This document shows, in pieces, positions 8,466-17,354 of a stretch of DNA of 64,000 bases (its first letter is position 1; every line of letters begins with the position of its first letter). The DNA lies in assembly GCF_037126285.1 (NCBI RefSeq), contig NZ_CP147012.1, positions 3,432,676-3,496,675 of the forward strand, written 5' to 3'. The notes below the pieces were generated by a model that saw nothing but the letters and a program-made list of their open reading frames with translations, was not told the DNA's origin and searched no databases. The DNA comes from Bernardetia sp. MNP-M8 (GTDB lineage Bacteria; Bacteroidota; Bacteroidia; Cytophagales; Bernardetiaceae). A program made the translations under genes and the position numbers.

Positions 8466-9290
8466 ATGAAAAAAACAATATTTTTCTGTTTGTCTAGCTT
8501 CTTAGCTATTTTACTTTCTTTTTTATCTATTAATTTTATTCTTGCCCAAGATAATACCAAGGACAACACCAAGAAAGAATTAGTAATAAAAGGAGTTTAT
8601 CATGGAACAAATCTATATATCCAAAATTCTTCTACTTCGGATACTGAATATTGTGTAAAAGAAATCTTTGTTAATAATAAAGCCGTAAAGTTTCCTGCAA
8701 CAACAGCCTTTGATATTAATATGTCCTTTCTAAAAATTAATGATGAGGTAGTAGTCAGGATAATTCATACAGCAAGTTGTACTCCAAAAGTTCTCAATCC
8801 ACAAGCCATTAAAGATAGGCTTCCATTTCGCTTTTCTTCCATACATGTAGATATGAATACAATGGTTTGGGTAACAAAAGGAGAGAAAAAATTTGGACAG
8901 TTTTTTATTCAGATAAAAAATAATCGTACTTGGATAGTCGAAAAGGTAATTAGCTGTAAAGGAAGCGCACAACAAAATGTATATACATTGCCTCTTACAC
9001 ATCGTGGAGGAGAAAATATTTATAGGATAAAATACTTAGATGTAACAGGTAAGTATTATTATTCACCTGAAATTAAATTTGTGTCTGAAGGAGAACAACA
9101 AATTAGCTTTTATCCCAAAAGTGTAACAAGCCGTATTACTTTTTCTCGTTCTACTAATTATCAAATATTAGATAATAATGGAAAATTGGTTTTGGAAGGA
9201 GACGGACTTACAGTAGATTGTTCCAATTTAACTTTGGGTGCTTATTATTTGCTTTTTGAAGGACAAGAAGAGCGTTTTTTTAAGAAGTAA
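8466..9290 (+). CDS. Small type IX secretion cargo-like protein
   Basis: A 274-residue protein with a clear signal peptide (MKKTIFFCLSSFLAILL... ending ILAQ). It has an unrecognised central region with Cys residues, then a short fibronectin-like strand pair (GGENIYRIKYLDVTGKYYYS) of the type seen just before type IX sorting tails. The last ~60 residues (FYPKSVTSRITFS...ILDNNGKLVLEGDG...LGAYYLLFEG) match the plan of a type A C-terminal sorting domain. It should cross the inner membrane by Sec and the outer membrane by the type IX machinery, whose channel SprA is encoded at 50642-58042. The first ATG upstream (8436) would add ten residues before the signal peptide, so 8466 is preferred. Its surface function is unknown. 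Confidence 0.75.
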   Translation: MKKTIFFCLSSFLAILLSFLSINFILAQDNTKDNTKKELVIKGVYHGTNLYIQNSSTSDTEYCVKEIFVNNKAVKFPATTAFDINMSFLKINDEVVVRIIHTASCTPKVLNPQAIKDRLPFRFSSIHVDMNTMVWVTKGEKKFGQFFIQIKNNRTWIVEKVISCKGSAQQNVYTLPLTHRGGENIYRIKYLDVTGKYYYSPEIKFVSEGEQQISFYPKSVTSRITFSRSTNYQILDNNGKLVLEGDGLTVDCSNLTLGAYYLLFEGQEERFFKK

Positions 9291-9298
9291 TTACAATT

Positions 9299-9874
9299 TT
9301 ATAGAACCGATAATCCTACTTTAATAGTTTCTCTTAATTCTTCTTTGTTTGGGTTTGTCTTTCCTACTACTTTCAAACCACTATAAAACATAAATAAAAA
9401 AGAAGCAATAGATTGTACATTTTTTTGAGGCTCTATTTCTCCATTTGCTATTCCTTTATTGAGATACTCTACAAAAAAACCTTCAAACTCTTTTTTATTC
9501 TGTATAGCAATTTCTAATATATTATCATTATTGGGAATAAGTTCGCTCATGCAATTAATAACAAAACAGCCTTTCTCCTGAACATTTTTTTCTCCTAGAA
9601 TGGCTAGTAAAAATAAGTTTTTTAACCCTTCTTTTACTGACGATTGATTATTTAAAAAAGATTGTATAGCTTCTTTGTTCTGATTTCTATAACTCTCCAA
9701 TGCCTTATTAAATAATTCTTCTTTTCCTCCAAATGTATCATAAAGACTGGCTCTATTTATTTTTAAATGATTAACTAAATCTTGAATAGAAGTAGCATGA
9801 AAACCTTGTTTCCAAAACAAATTGGTTGCCTTAGTTAGTATTTCTTGTTCTTCAAATTGTTTTTTTCGTGCCAT
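9299..9874 (-). CDS. TetR/AcrR-family transcriptional regulator
   Basis: A 191-residue protein. The N-terminal helix-turn-helix (TSIQDLVNHLKINRASLYDTFGGKEEL compressed around residues 28-55) is typical of TetR repressors. The variable C-terminal ligand domain contains a conserved GCFVINCMSEL segment with two cysteines. That segment is characteristic of a TetR subgroup often found near short-chain dehydrogenases and reductases. It ends nine bases from the convergent cargo gene. A perfect 12-base inverted repeat lies just upstream of its start (9930-9962), and a related sequence lies before the dehydrogenase at 11615, so it probably represses itself and that gene. The ligand is unknown; an electrophile or aldehyde is an inference from the company it keeps. 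Confidence 0.88.
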   Translation of the reverse strand: MARKKQFEEQEILTKATNLFWKQGFHATSIQDLVNHLKINRASLYDTFGGKEELFNKALESYRNQNKEAIQSFLNNQSSVKEGLKNLFLLAILGEKNVQEKGCFVINCMSELIPNNDNILEIAIQNKKEFEGFFVEYLNKGIANGEIEPQKNVQSIASFLFMFYSGLKVVGKTNPNKEELRETIKVGLSVL

Positions 9875-9929
9875 AATATATACTTAATTAATCTCTATCC
9901 TTTATTTAATTCTTTCTATTCTATACAAA

Positions 9930-9962
9930 AACGTTCCTATAGTAGTAGTATATAGGAACGTT
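9930..9962. promoter_or_regulatory. Inverted repeat upstream of tetR, candidate operator
   Basis: AACGTTCCTATA (9930-9941) and TATAGGAACGTT (9951-9962) are perfectly complementary 12-base arms around a nine-base spacer. The site is 55 bases upstream of the TetR start. GAACGTT words recur before the SDR gene at 11539-11553. A terminator role for the LVIVD gene, which ends at 10017 and is transcribed toward the site, is the alternative; there is no T-tract. Confidence 0.55.
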
Positions 9963-10016
9963 AAATCAATTCAAAAGTTTTTCATTTACTAGAAAGTAGA
10001 TATATACTTCAATTTT

Positions 10017-11294
10017 TTATTTTGTTTTGATGCTACTCAAGAGTTTTAAACTTTGTGGGCTTTGATAATCATATTGATACAATCCATCTTTTCCTATCAG
10101 CATTAAAATATTTTGATGAGCAATTACATCATATCCATTGATTGATTCATCAGAAGCTATTTGTTCTACATTTGATGGATTGGTGACATCAAAAACTTTC
10201 AAGCCAGCATCTCCATCACACACAAAAAGCATTTTGTTTGTATAATTTGAATTTACACCTAAACCATATGGATTTGTCATGGCTTCTGTATTTATTAAAG
10301 AAGGATGTGATAAATCAGAAATGTCTATTAGATGAAGTTCGTTTACACCATTTCTGCAATTTGTGCCATCTCTAAGTGTTACATAGGCTGTATTTCCCGA
10401 AACTACAACAGGGTCACAACTTGTAATATGCTCATACGTAGAGATAAATTTAGGCTGACTAGGCTCATATAAGTCATAAATGTGCATTCCTCGTTGTGAA
10501 CCAATAAATAAGTTAGCTCCATACGGAAAAAGTGTTTCTATTCCCCATCCTAATTTTATCTCACTTTTCATTTCTGGAGAAACAGGATTCAGAATAGAAT
10601 ATGACTTTAGATTATCTCCATTGAGTGTATAAAGATGATTTTGAGTAATAGCAAAACGAGCCATCGAACCTGCAATGCCCGAGTTTAAACCTTCACGATG
10701 TTGATCATATTCTAAATACTCATTATTATCATTACAGTTGTAATTGGCAACAACTTCTGTTTCTTTCCAATCTACTACAATTCCATAATTAGGGTCTGCA
10801 TAACCATTATTTCCAAAAATTTGATTTGAAAATGTATTTTCTATTCTTTTGATAAGTTGAGGACTTGTAACTGTATTAATATTGATAACCAATAAATCTG
10901 TATAACTATCAGCATACAAAGTATTACCAGCAATAGCAATATCTACATTTCCAATAATATTTAAGAAACCAACCTGAATAGGTAAAGAAGGATTAGAATT
11001 ATCAATAACATGAATACCTTTATTTATTTCATTGACAAATAAATAATCATTATAAAAATATATTTTGCCTACTTTATCTAAAGAACGGGGACTTTGAAGT
11101 TCCACAGGAACACTTCTAAACTCATCATAACTCATAAAAATAGGTTCGTAAGCAGTATAAGAATAGCTACAGTCGTCTCGCTCACAACTAGATAAGAAAA
11201 AAACAGAAAAAATAGCAATAAAAAAATAAAGACTAGAGAGACTGTATTTAGGAATGTAAGAGGGTATTCTATATAAAGTAAATTTGTGATACAT
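10017..11294 (-). CDS. LVIVD-repeat lipoprotein
   Basis: A 425-residue protein with a long N-terminal leader ending in FFLSSCERDD, which is a lipobox, so it is a lipidated envelope protein. The rest is built of beta-propeller-like LVIVD repeats, visible as recurring 'hhhhID(I/V).(N/D)(P/L)S.P' blocks: IHVIDNSNPSLPIQVG, LLVININTVTSPQLI, LHLIDISDLSHPSLI and LKVFDVTNPSNVEQI. These are common in Bacteroidetes surface proteins of unknown activity. The long 40-residue leader before the lipobox suggests that the true start may be slightly internal, but no better ATG is evident. It is transcribed in the same direction as tetR, yet separated from it by 142 bases holding the inverted repeat. Confidence 0.82.
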   Translation of the reverse strand: MYHKFTLYRIPSYIPKYSLSSLYFFIAIFSVFFLSSCERDDCSYSYTAYEPIFMSYDEFRSVPVELQSPRSLDKVGKIYFYNDYLFVNEINKGIHVIDNSNPSLPIQVGFLNIIGNVDIAIAGNTLYADSYTDLLVININTVTSPQLIKRIENTFSNQIFGNNGYADPNYGIVVDWKETEVVANYNCNDNNEYLEYDQHREGLNSGIAGSMARFAITQNHLYTLNGDNLKSYSILNPVSPEMKSEIKLGWGIETLFPYGANLFIGSQRGMHIYDLYEPSQPKFISTYEHITSCDPVVVSGNTAYVTLRDGTNCRNGVNELHLIDISDLSHPSLINTEAMTNPYGLGVNSNYTNKMLFVCDGDAGLKVFDVTNPSNVEQIASDESINGYDVIAHQNILMLIGKDGLYQYDYQSPQSLKLLSSIKTK

Positions 11295-11538
11295 AGCTTT
11301 AGAGGGAAATTATTAGATATAGATTAATGGTAGTATTAATGTGTGTTTAATCAGAATTTTGGGGAAATTCACAAGGGTAAAAAGAAATTTTTTTAAAATA
11401 TTCTTTCTATTTGTCTTTACGCAAACTTTTACTAAAATGCTGCATCAATAAAGTAGATTAACTAAGAAAATAGAAACTAAAATTAAAATTTTCTATGTTA
11501 AGAAAGTCTAAAAATACAGAAAACAAAAACCTTATTTT
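11295..11538. other. Divergent spacer before the SDR operator
   Basis: This is the left part of the 320-base gap between the LVIVD gene and the SDR gene. It is AT-rich and must carry the LVIVD promoter. No gene or repeat was seen. Confidence 0.4.
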
Positions 11539-11553
11539 GGAACGAACGTTCTG
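11539..11553. promoter_or_regulatory. Candidate TetR operator upstream of the SDR gene
   Basis: GGAACGAACGTTCTG contains GGAACG and CGTTCT as inverted half-sites around AA (five of six bases match). It shares the GGAACG/CGTTCC words with the inverted repeat upstream of the TetR gene. It lies 62 bases before the SDR start, where a repressor site would act. Confidence 0.5.
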
Positions 11554-11614
11554 AAATTATATCTCACATTAAAATTGTTTTTATTTTTTATTTAATTTTC
11601 AAATCAAAAAAGTT

Positions 11615-12367
11615 ATGAGTAACTCATTGTCAGGAAAAATAGCAGTTGTTACAGGTGGAAATAGTGGAATTGGTTATGCCACAGCAGAAGAATTCTTGAA
11701 ACAAGGTGCAAAAGTAGTCATCACAGGTAGAAATGCTGAAAAAGTAGAAAAAGCTGCAAAGGAGTTAGGTGTAGAGGGAATTGTAGCTGACCAAGCCAAC
11801 CTTTCTCATCTTGATTCTTTGGTAGAAAAGGTAAAAGAATTACATGGCAAAGTAGATATTTTATTTGTCAATGCAGGCGTTTTTATTCCTTCTTATCTAG
11901 GACAAATTACAGAAGAAGTATATGATAATCAAATGGACATCAACTTCAAAGGAGCTGTTTTTACACTTCAAAAATTTTTACCTATTTTGAGTGAAGGTGC
12001 ATCTGTTATTAATCTTTCTTCTGTAAATGCATATACAGGAATGCCGTCTACTATCATCTATGCAGCTACAAAAGCTGCTCTCAATTCTTTCACAAGAACA
12101 GCAGCAGCAGAATTAGCTTCTAAGAATATTCGTGTCAATGCTATAAATCCTGGTGTTACTGAAACTCCTATTTTCAATAAAACAGGAATGAATGACGAAC
12201 AGGTAGCTGGTTTTAAGGCTTCAGTAGTAGATGGGATTCCACTCAAAAGAATTGGTACTTCAGAAGGAGTTGCCAAATTAGTTACCTTTTTAGCTTCTGA
12301 TGATGCTTCTTATATTACAGGTTCTGAATATAATATTGATGGTGGAATGACTCTTATCGGTGCGTAA
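11615..12367 (+). CDS. Short-chain dehydrogenase/reductase (SDR)
   Basis: A 250-residue classical SDR with the NAD(P)-binding TGGNSGIG at 13-20, NAG at 86-88, the catalytic serines in NLSSVNAY (about 135-136), YAATK with Tyr149 and Lys153, and the C-terminal DGGMTLIG. Arg39 in the ITGRN turn favours NADPH. It is a soluble cytoplasmic oxidoreductase whose substrate cannot be assigned. It stands alone, closed by a strong hairpin. Its promoter region holds a GGAACG-type site matching the one near the TetR gene, so induction through that regulator is likely. The ATG start is unambiguous. Confidence 0.93.
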   Translation: MSNSLSGKIAVVTGGNSGIGYATAEEFLKQGAKVVITGRNAEKVEKAAKELGVEGIVADQANLSHLDSLVEKVKELHGKVDILFVNAGVFIPSYLGQITEEVYDNQMDINFKGAVFTLQKFLPILSEGASVINLSSVNAYTGMPSTIIYAATKAALNSFTRTAAAELASKNIRVNAINPGVTETPIFNKTGMNDEQVAGFKASVVDGIPLKRIGTSEGVAKLVTFLASDDASYITGSEYNIDGGMTLIGA

Positions 12368-12373
12368 AAGTTT

Positions 12374-12417
12374 GAAGGTATTTGTTTAGGCAGATTAGAC
12401 AAATACCTTCTATTTTT
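12374..12417 (+). terminator. Terminator after the SDR gene
   Basis: GAAGGTATTTGT (12374-12385) pairs with ACAAATACCTTC (12399-12410), followed by TATTTTT. It lies six bases before the end of the convergent phosphatase gene, and could act in both directions. Confidence 0.85.
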
Positions 12418-12422
12418 AGAAA

Positions 12423-13583
12423 TTACCATTTATCAGAATACAAAACTTCTCCATTCTGATTGTAATAATAAACGATTACACTTCCATTTTTCAGATAATC
12501 TAAGCGAGCAAAGCCATAGTTAGAATAAGCAAAAAAAGCATTCTTGTCTTTTTTATAGTTTCTACTTACAAATGTCTTCTTCGAACCTGCACCACTATTG
12601 ATTTGTCGCCAATTTTTTTTCGGACTTTTTTCATTGAATCTATGATATTGAAGCGTGTGTTCGTGTCCACAAACATAAACTAAATTCGGATGTTCCTCAA
12701 AAATTGAAGATAGTTTTTTTTTCATATCTTGATATCTAGGATTCGAAATATCTTGTTCTGAAAAACCTGCTTTTCGCATCAAAACATAAGCTGTACCCAA
12801 AATAGGTAAAGGAATATACAGATTTTTCTTCAAATCTACCAAAGGAAAAAGATGAGGACGCAAAGGAAATTTACCCCCATGCGAACTCTCACTTTCTAAC
12901 AAATGATGTGCTGCAACAATTACTTTTTTATTCTTATTTTGAGAAATAATACTATCCAAACGAGTATAAATCTCTTCATTTGTTTCTAATTCACAGTCAG
13001 ATAATTTATTTTTCTGAATTAAATACTGTGTATCTAAACAAATCAAAACTACACTGTCTGACAATTCAAGAACTGATGGCGTACTACAACCATTTTTTGG
13101 TAAATAATTATATCCTTTTTGAGTGATATAATTTTGCTCTTCTATTACAAAGGCTTGTTTTTTATTTATTCCCCAATCGTGATTTCCTGATACAAAAATG
13201 ATATTTTTTTTGTTGTGATTTTCTATAATTTTGAGTTGAGAATCAATATGTTTTTCAGCTTCTTTTCTTTCTTCAAGTAATTTTGGATTTCCTTTTATTT
13301 CATTCTTAGGAATTAATCCATAAGGATAAATATTATCTCCCAAAAAAATCAAGGCAGAAGAAGGATTTTGAGCTAATTCTTTTTTTAGAGATAAAAAAAT
13401 AGGCGTAAGTGAATCGCTATTTCCTGCATCTCCTAACAAAAAAACAGTTTTATCAATTTCATTTTTAGTATAATCAATAGAAAAATCAGAAATAGGTAAA
13501 AGGTTAGAAGCACTTTTACAAGAAAAAAGAAAACTACACAGAAAGTAGAAAAAGTAAAGACGAAAGTTGGGTTTTAAAAACAA
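12423..13583 (-). CDS. Metallophosphatase lipoprotein
   Basis: A 386-residue calcineurin-like phosphoesterase. The metal-binding blocks are all present: FLLGDAGNSD (about 48-57), FLGDNIYPYG (about 80-89), FVSGNHDWG (about 130-138), VAAHHLLESESSHGG and YVCGHEHTLQYH. The short leader ends in FLFSCKSA, a lipobox, so the enzyme is membrane-anchored on the periplasmic side. The GDNIYP signature resembles acid-phosphatase-like members of the superfamily. The start appears to be TTG (TTG TTT TTA AAA), because an in-frame stop lies six codons upstream and no ATG precedes the lipobox. The substrate is unknown. Confidence 0.85.
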   Translation of the reverse strand: MFLKPNFRLYFFYFLCSFLFSCKSASNLLPISDFSIDYTKNEIDKTVFLLGDAGNSDSLTPIFLSLKKELAQNPSSALIFLGDNIYPYGLIPKNEIKGNPKLLEERKEAEKHIDSQLKIIENHNKKNIIFVSGNHDWGINKKQAFVIEEQNYITQKGYNYLPKNGCSTPSVLELSDSVVLICLDTQYLIQKNKLSDCELETNEEIYTRLDSIISQNKNKKVIVAAHHLLESESSHGGKFPLRPHLFPLVDLKKNLYIPLPILGTAYVLMRKAGFSEQDISNPRYQDMKKKLSSIFEEHPNLVYVCGHEHTLQYHRFNEKSPKKNWRQINSGAGSKKTFVSRNYKKDKNAFFAYSNYGFARLDYLKNGSVIVYYYNQNGEVLYSDKW

Positions 13584-13814
13584 GAAGATTTTATTAGTTT
13601 AGTAAATTGAAAAATTGAAAACAGTTAAATCTATATATTTCAATTTTGTTTTAAATATTTTTTGAATAAAAAAGCCTGATTTTAAATTTTCATTAAGAAT
13701 TTAATCGAAAAGCGTACTATTCATTTGCTTTTTGTCAAAAAAATAAGAATATTGTTTGTATAATCGTAACCACGACTTAAAATAACCCACAACAAAAAAA
13801 TAAATTATCGCATT

Positions 13815-15503
13815 ATGGAAGCAATTTGGAAACAGCATTATCCAAAAGGAGTCAGAAAAGATATTAATCCAGACCAGTATAATTCATTGATAGAATTAAT
13901 TGAAGAAAGTATAGAAAAATATGGAGATAAAATAGCCTATATTCACATGGGTGTAGAAATGACTTTTAAACAAATTGGTAATTATTCAGCTAATTTTGCA
14001 GCTTTTTTGCAAAATGAAACTAATCTAAAAAAAGGAGATAGAATTGCGATACAGATGCCAAATGTAATGCAATATCCAATTGCGCTTTTTGGTGCTATTC
14101 GTGCAGGTTTGGTTGTTGTCAATACAAATCCACTTTATACAGTTCGTGAAATGGAACATCAATTTACGGATGCTGATGTAAAGGCTGTGGTTGTTTTGGC
14201 AAATTTTGCTGATAGCATTGAAAAAGTATTACCTCATACAAATATCGAAACAGTTATTGTAACAGAAGTAGGTGATATGATGGGCATTTTTAAGCGTTCG
14301 CTTACTAACTTTGTAGTAAAACGTGTCAAAAAAATGGTTCCTTCTTATAGCCTTCCTCGTGCAATTCCTTTCCGTTATGCACTTGCAAAAGGTAGAAAAT
14401 ATCCATTTACACCTATAAAAGTAAAGAGTTCGGACAACGCATTTATTCAATACACGGGAGGAACAACAGGCGTAGCAAAAGGTGCAGAACTGACACACAG
14501 AAATGTAATTGCAAATGCTGAGCAGATAAAAGAATGGATGAAACCACTTGCTAGAGAAGGGCAAGAGGTAGTTTTGACTCCTCTTCCAATGTATCATATT
14601 TTTTCTCTGACTGTAAACACATTTATTTTCTTTGCATATGGTTGTAGCAATGTTTTGATTACAAATCCTAGAGATTTGCCTGCCTTGATTAAAGAAATGG
14701 CTACTCATAAGATTACAATTATGACAGGTGTAAATACACTTTTCAATGGACTTGCAAACCACCCAGATATTAATACTGTTGATTTTACACGACTTAAAGT
14801 AGCTGTTGCTGGTGCAACTGCTGTACAGAGTGCAGTAGCCAAAAAATGGAAAGAAGTTACAGGAAACTCTTTGGTAGAAGGTTTTGGTCTTACAGAATGT
14901 TCGCCTGTTGTGAGTTGTAATCCTGTTATTGGAGGAGTACAAATTGGAACAATCGGAATGCCTCTTCCAAGTACAGAAATAAAACTTATTGATGATGAGG
15001 GTAATGATGTAGAAGGATTTAACAACCCAGGGGAGCTTTGTGTAAAAGGACCTCAAGTAATGAAAGGATATTGGCAAAAACCTGACGAAACTTCTAATTG
15101 TTTGAGTGCAGATGGTTGGCTCAAAACGGGAGATGTAGCAGTTTTACAAGAAGATGGTTTCCTCAAAATTGTGGATAGAAAGAAAGATATGATTTTGGTT
15201 TCTGGTTTCAATGTTTATCCAAATGAAGTTGAAGATACGATTGCAATGTATCCTAAAGTGATGGAAGTAGCTGCAATCGGAATTGAAAATGAGAAATCTG
15301 GAGAAGCTGTAAAAGTATTTATTGTCAAGAAAGATGATTCGCTTACAGAAGATGAAATCAAAAAATACTGCAAAGAAAATATGACAGGTTATAAAGTTCC
15401 TAAATATTATGAATTTAGAGAAGAGTTGCCAAAATCAAATGTAGGAAAAATATTGCGTCGTGTTTTGAAAGATGCAGAAAAAGAAAAAGCAGCAAATGTC
15501 TAA
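13815..15503 (+). CDS. fadD: Long-chain fatty acid-CoA ligase
   Basis: A 562-residue member of the adenylate-forming superfamily. The P-loop-like YTGGTTGVAKGAELTHRN starts near residue 213, the second motif GFGLTECSPV lies near 355, TGDVAVLQEDGFLKIVDRKKD lies near 437-457 and the catalytic lysine region PKSNVGKILRRVLK is near the C terminus. It activates free fatty acids to acyl-CoA with ATP, at the cytoplasmic face of the membrane. Length and motifs fit FadD closely, rather than shorter acetyl-CoA synthetase relatives. It is monocistronic, preceded by a 230-base AT-rich leader and followed by a hairpin. Other beta-oxidation genes are not in the window. Confidence 0.93.
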   Translation: MEAIWKQHYPKGVRKDINPDQYNSLIELIEESIEKYGDKIAYIHMGVEMTFKQIGNYSANFAAFLQNETNLKKGDRIAIQMPNVMQYPIALFGAIRAGLVVVNTNPLYTVREMEHQFTDADVKAVVVLANFADSIEKVLPHTNIETVIVTEVGDMMGIFKRSLTNFVVKRVKKMVPSYSLPRAIPFRYALAKGRKYPFTPIKVKSSDNAFIQYTGGTTGVAKGAELTHRNVIANAEQIKEWMKPLAREGQEVVLTPLPMYHIFSLTVNTFIFFAYGCSNVLITNPRDLPALIKEMATHKITIMTGVNTLFNGLANHPDINTVDFTRLKVAVAGATAVQSAVAKKWKEVTGNSLVEGFGLTECSPVVSCNPVIGGVQIGTIGMPLPSTEIKLIDDEGNDVEGFNNPGELCVKGPQVMKGYWQKPDETSNCLSADGWLKTGDVAVLQEDGFLKIVDRKKDMILVSGFNVYPNEVEDTIAMYPKVMEVAAIGIENEKSGEAVKVFIVKKDDSLTEDEIKKYCKENMTGYKVPKYYEFREELPKSNVGKILRRVLKDAEKEKAANV

Positions 15504-15533
15504 TCTTAACAGTATCATATTATAATTTTGAAG

Positions 15534-15568
15534 AGCGATGCAAATCTATTTTGTGTCGCTTTTTTTAT
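15534..15568 (+). terminator. Terminator after fadD
   Basis: AGCGA (15534-15538) with GCAAA inside it pairs with TTTTG and TCGCT (15556-15560). A run of seven T follows. Confidence 0.7.
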
Positions 15569-15655
15569 AAAAATAATTATTAATTCAAGTAAGAAAATAT
15601 TAATTATTTTTTTTATTTTTGTCAAAATAACTCATATATATTTATACTTACAACA

Positions 15656-16453
15656 ATGAAATTATTAATTATAACATTTTTAAGTATCTTGTTTTTGTTT
15701 ACAAATACTAATTTAGCATTTTCTCAATGGAATGATACCTCTGTGGACACTATTTTTTATTCTTATGAAGCAGGAGAAATTACACTTCGTTCAGAAGCTG
15801 ATTATTATAGAGTAATAGAAAAAATCCAAAAAGATTGGGAATATAGAGAATATTATATGAATGATGTTTTGAAGTATAAAGGCACCTATTCTGATAAAAA
15901 GCTTTCAAAACCAAAAGGTTCTGTTTACAAATACGATGAAAAGGGAGTTTTAAGAGAAGAATACAAATTAAATAAAGATAATACTAAAGAGTATGTACAA
16001 ATTTATTCGAAAGAAGGAAAGCCTCTTTTGGAAAATGGAAGTGCTTTTGTTACAAGTGATGATGGAAAAGAAGGAACATTATATAAAGATTACAAAGTTG
16101 TGGAAAACTATACAGTCAATGAAGAGGGTAAAAAAATATATCTTAGAACAGCAGGAGAATCAGCCATGAATAAAACTGAAATAGAAAAATTTTACATACA
16201 CATTTCTAATACAATGAATTATCCTTTAGAAGCTAGAAGAAAAGGAATACAAGGACGAGTATTTGTACAATTGATTATTGATGAAACAGGGAAGGTACAA
16301 GACACAAAAGTTTTAAAAGGAATTGGAGGAGGCTGTGATGAAGAAGCATTAAAAGCTGTAGAAAATTATACCGAATGGAAGGCTGCTACAAATCATACAG
16401 GAGAAAAAGTAGCTGTTAAAATTAATATTCCAATTGTTTTTCGCTTAGATTAA
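15656..16453 (+). CDS. TonB C-terminal domain protein, exported
   Basis: A 265-residue protein with a signal peptide (hydrophobic to about residue 22, NLAFSQ) and a middle of MORN-like 'toxin-antidote' style beta repeats (YKYDEKGVLREEY, YSKEGKPLLENGS). The last ~85 residues match the TonB C-terminal fold: YPLEARRKGIQGRVFVQLIID, GKVQDTKVLKGIGGGCDEEA and VKINIPIVFRLD. Classical TonB is an inner-membrane energy transducer for outer-membrane receptors. Here the protein has a cleavable signal and no proline-rich spanning region, so it is one of the many exported Bacteroidetes proteins that borrow the domain. Its role is unknown. No ExbB/ExbD or receptor genes are nearby. Confidence 0.82.
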   Translation: MKLLIITFLSILFLFTNTNLAFSQWNDTSVDTIFYSYEAGEITLRSEADYYRVIEKIQKDWEYREYYMNDVLKYKGTYSDKKLSKPKGSVYKYDEKGVLREEYKLNKDNTKEYVQIYSKEGKPLLENGSAFVTSDDGKEGTLYKDYKVVENYTVNEEGKKIYLRTAGESAMNKTEIEKFYIHISNTMNYPLEARRKGIQGRVFVQLIIDETGKVQDTKVLKGIGGGCDEEALKAVENYTEWKAATNHTGEKVAVKINIPIVFRLD

Positions 16454-16485
16454 ATAATTTAATACTCCATAAAAATAAGCACTGT

Positions 16486-16526
16486 CTCAAATAACGAAGG
16501 TTTTTAACTAGTTATTTGAGATTTTT
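16486..16526. terminator. Bidirectional hairpin between convergent genes
   Basis: CTCAAATAAC (16486-16495) pairs with GTTATTTGAG (16511-16520), then ATTTTTT. The right arm contains the stop codon of the DUF4184 gene on the minus strand, so the hairpin mainly ends the TonB-domain gene. Confidence 0.75.
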
Positions 16527-17255
16527 TGTAGTGTAAAACTCTTCAAAAGTTCCCACCAAAATCAAAGAAAGTAGCATTAAAGAAATTCCACTCACAATAA
16601 AATTACCTACATGAAAACTCTCTTGAAAGTAATACAGAAAAATAAGTCGAATAGAAAACAGAAACACAAAACAACACAAAACAGAAAGCCAATAGTTGAA
16701 GGAAATAGGATAAATATTTTTTGTGTTTTGAGGTAATTTATAAATCCATAAAGCAATACAAATCCCACCTAAGAGCGTACTCAAATGCTGTAAAATCTTA
16801 AAAACAGGAATAGAATAGAAAATAGTTTTTGTTTGTAAAACAGAAAAAAGTTCTACAAAAAATCCATAATGATGGGTAAATCCATCCCAAAAAAGATGAG
16901 AAAAAGCTCCCAAAAGCAAAGAGGAAATCACAACTAGAAAATGCTTTTTGAAATAATCTATAAAGTCAAAACCTAAGCAATCATTAAAACGAGTTTGCAG
17001 AAAAAAAGGAAGGTTTTTGAAAAGTGATTTTTTTACAAGCAAATGAAATACAAAACAGAGAGCAATCCCCAAAGGTAAATCAAACCAAAAAACACCAAAA
17101 AGAGTATGCGAAAAATCACTACGCACCCTCAAACGCAAAAAATATTCAAAATCAGGTGTTGTACTTCCAATAATAAGAGCCGTCAGAGAAAAATAACGTT
17201 TCCCAACAAAACCGAAAGGTAAAATGATTGCAGGGTGTGAAAATGTGAAGGGCAT
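16512..17255 (-). CDS. DUF4184 family membrane protein
   Basis: A 247-residue integral membrane protein with the DUF4184 start: MPFTFSHPAIILPF, then LTALIIGSTTPDFEYFLR with the acidic Pro-Asp motif, and later GAFSHLFWDGFTHHYG, a His/Asp-rich segment. It has about six transmembrane segments. The conserved His and Asp residues suggest a metal site, and the family resembles the membrane-bound metal-dependent hydrolase (YdjM-like) group, but no activity is established. Length is normal. It converges on the TonB-domain gene and shares the hairpin. Confidence 0.85.
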   Translation of the reverse strand: MPFTFSHPAIILPFGFVGKRYFSLTALIIGSTTPDFEYFLRLRVRSDFSHTLFGVFWFDLPLGIALCFVFHLLVKKSLFKNLPFFLQTRFNDCLGFDFIDYFKKHFLVVISSLLLGAFSHLFWDGFTHHYGFFVELFSVLQTKTIFYSIPVFKILQHLSTLLGGICIALWIYKLPQNTKNIYPISFNYWLSVLCCFVFLFSIRLIFLYYFQESFHVGNFIVSGISLMLLSLILVGTFEEFYTTKNLK

Positions 17256-17354
17256 TTATAAATTTATTTTTCGTAATTAATTTTGAAATTTATAAATTTA
17301 CTTGCTTTATGCAAATAACTATTGGTTAGAAATCAATATATTTATCTACGATTA

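Noticed and set aside
14229-15077. 282-codon frame antisense to fadD
   Set aside because: It is a shadow of the strongly coding fadD strand, has an unnatural composition rich in Cys, and lacks any domain.
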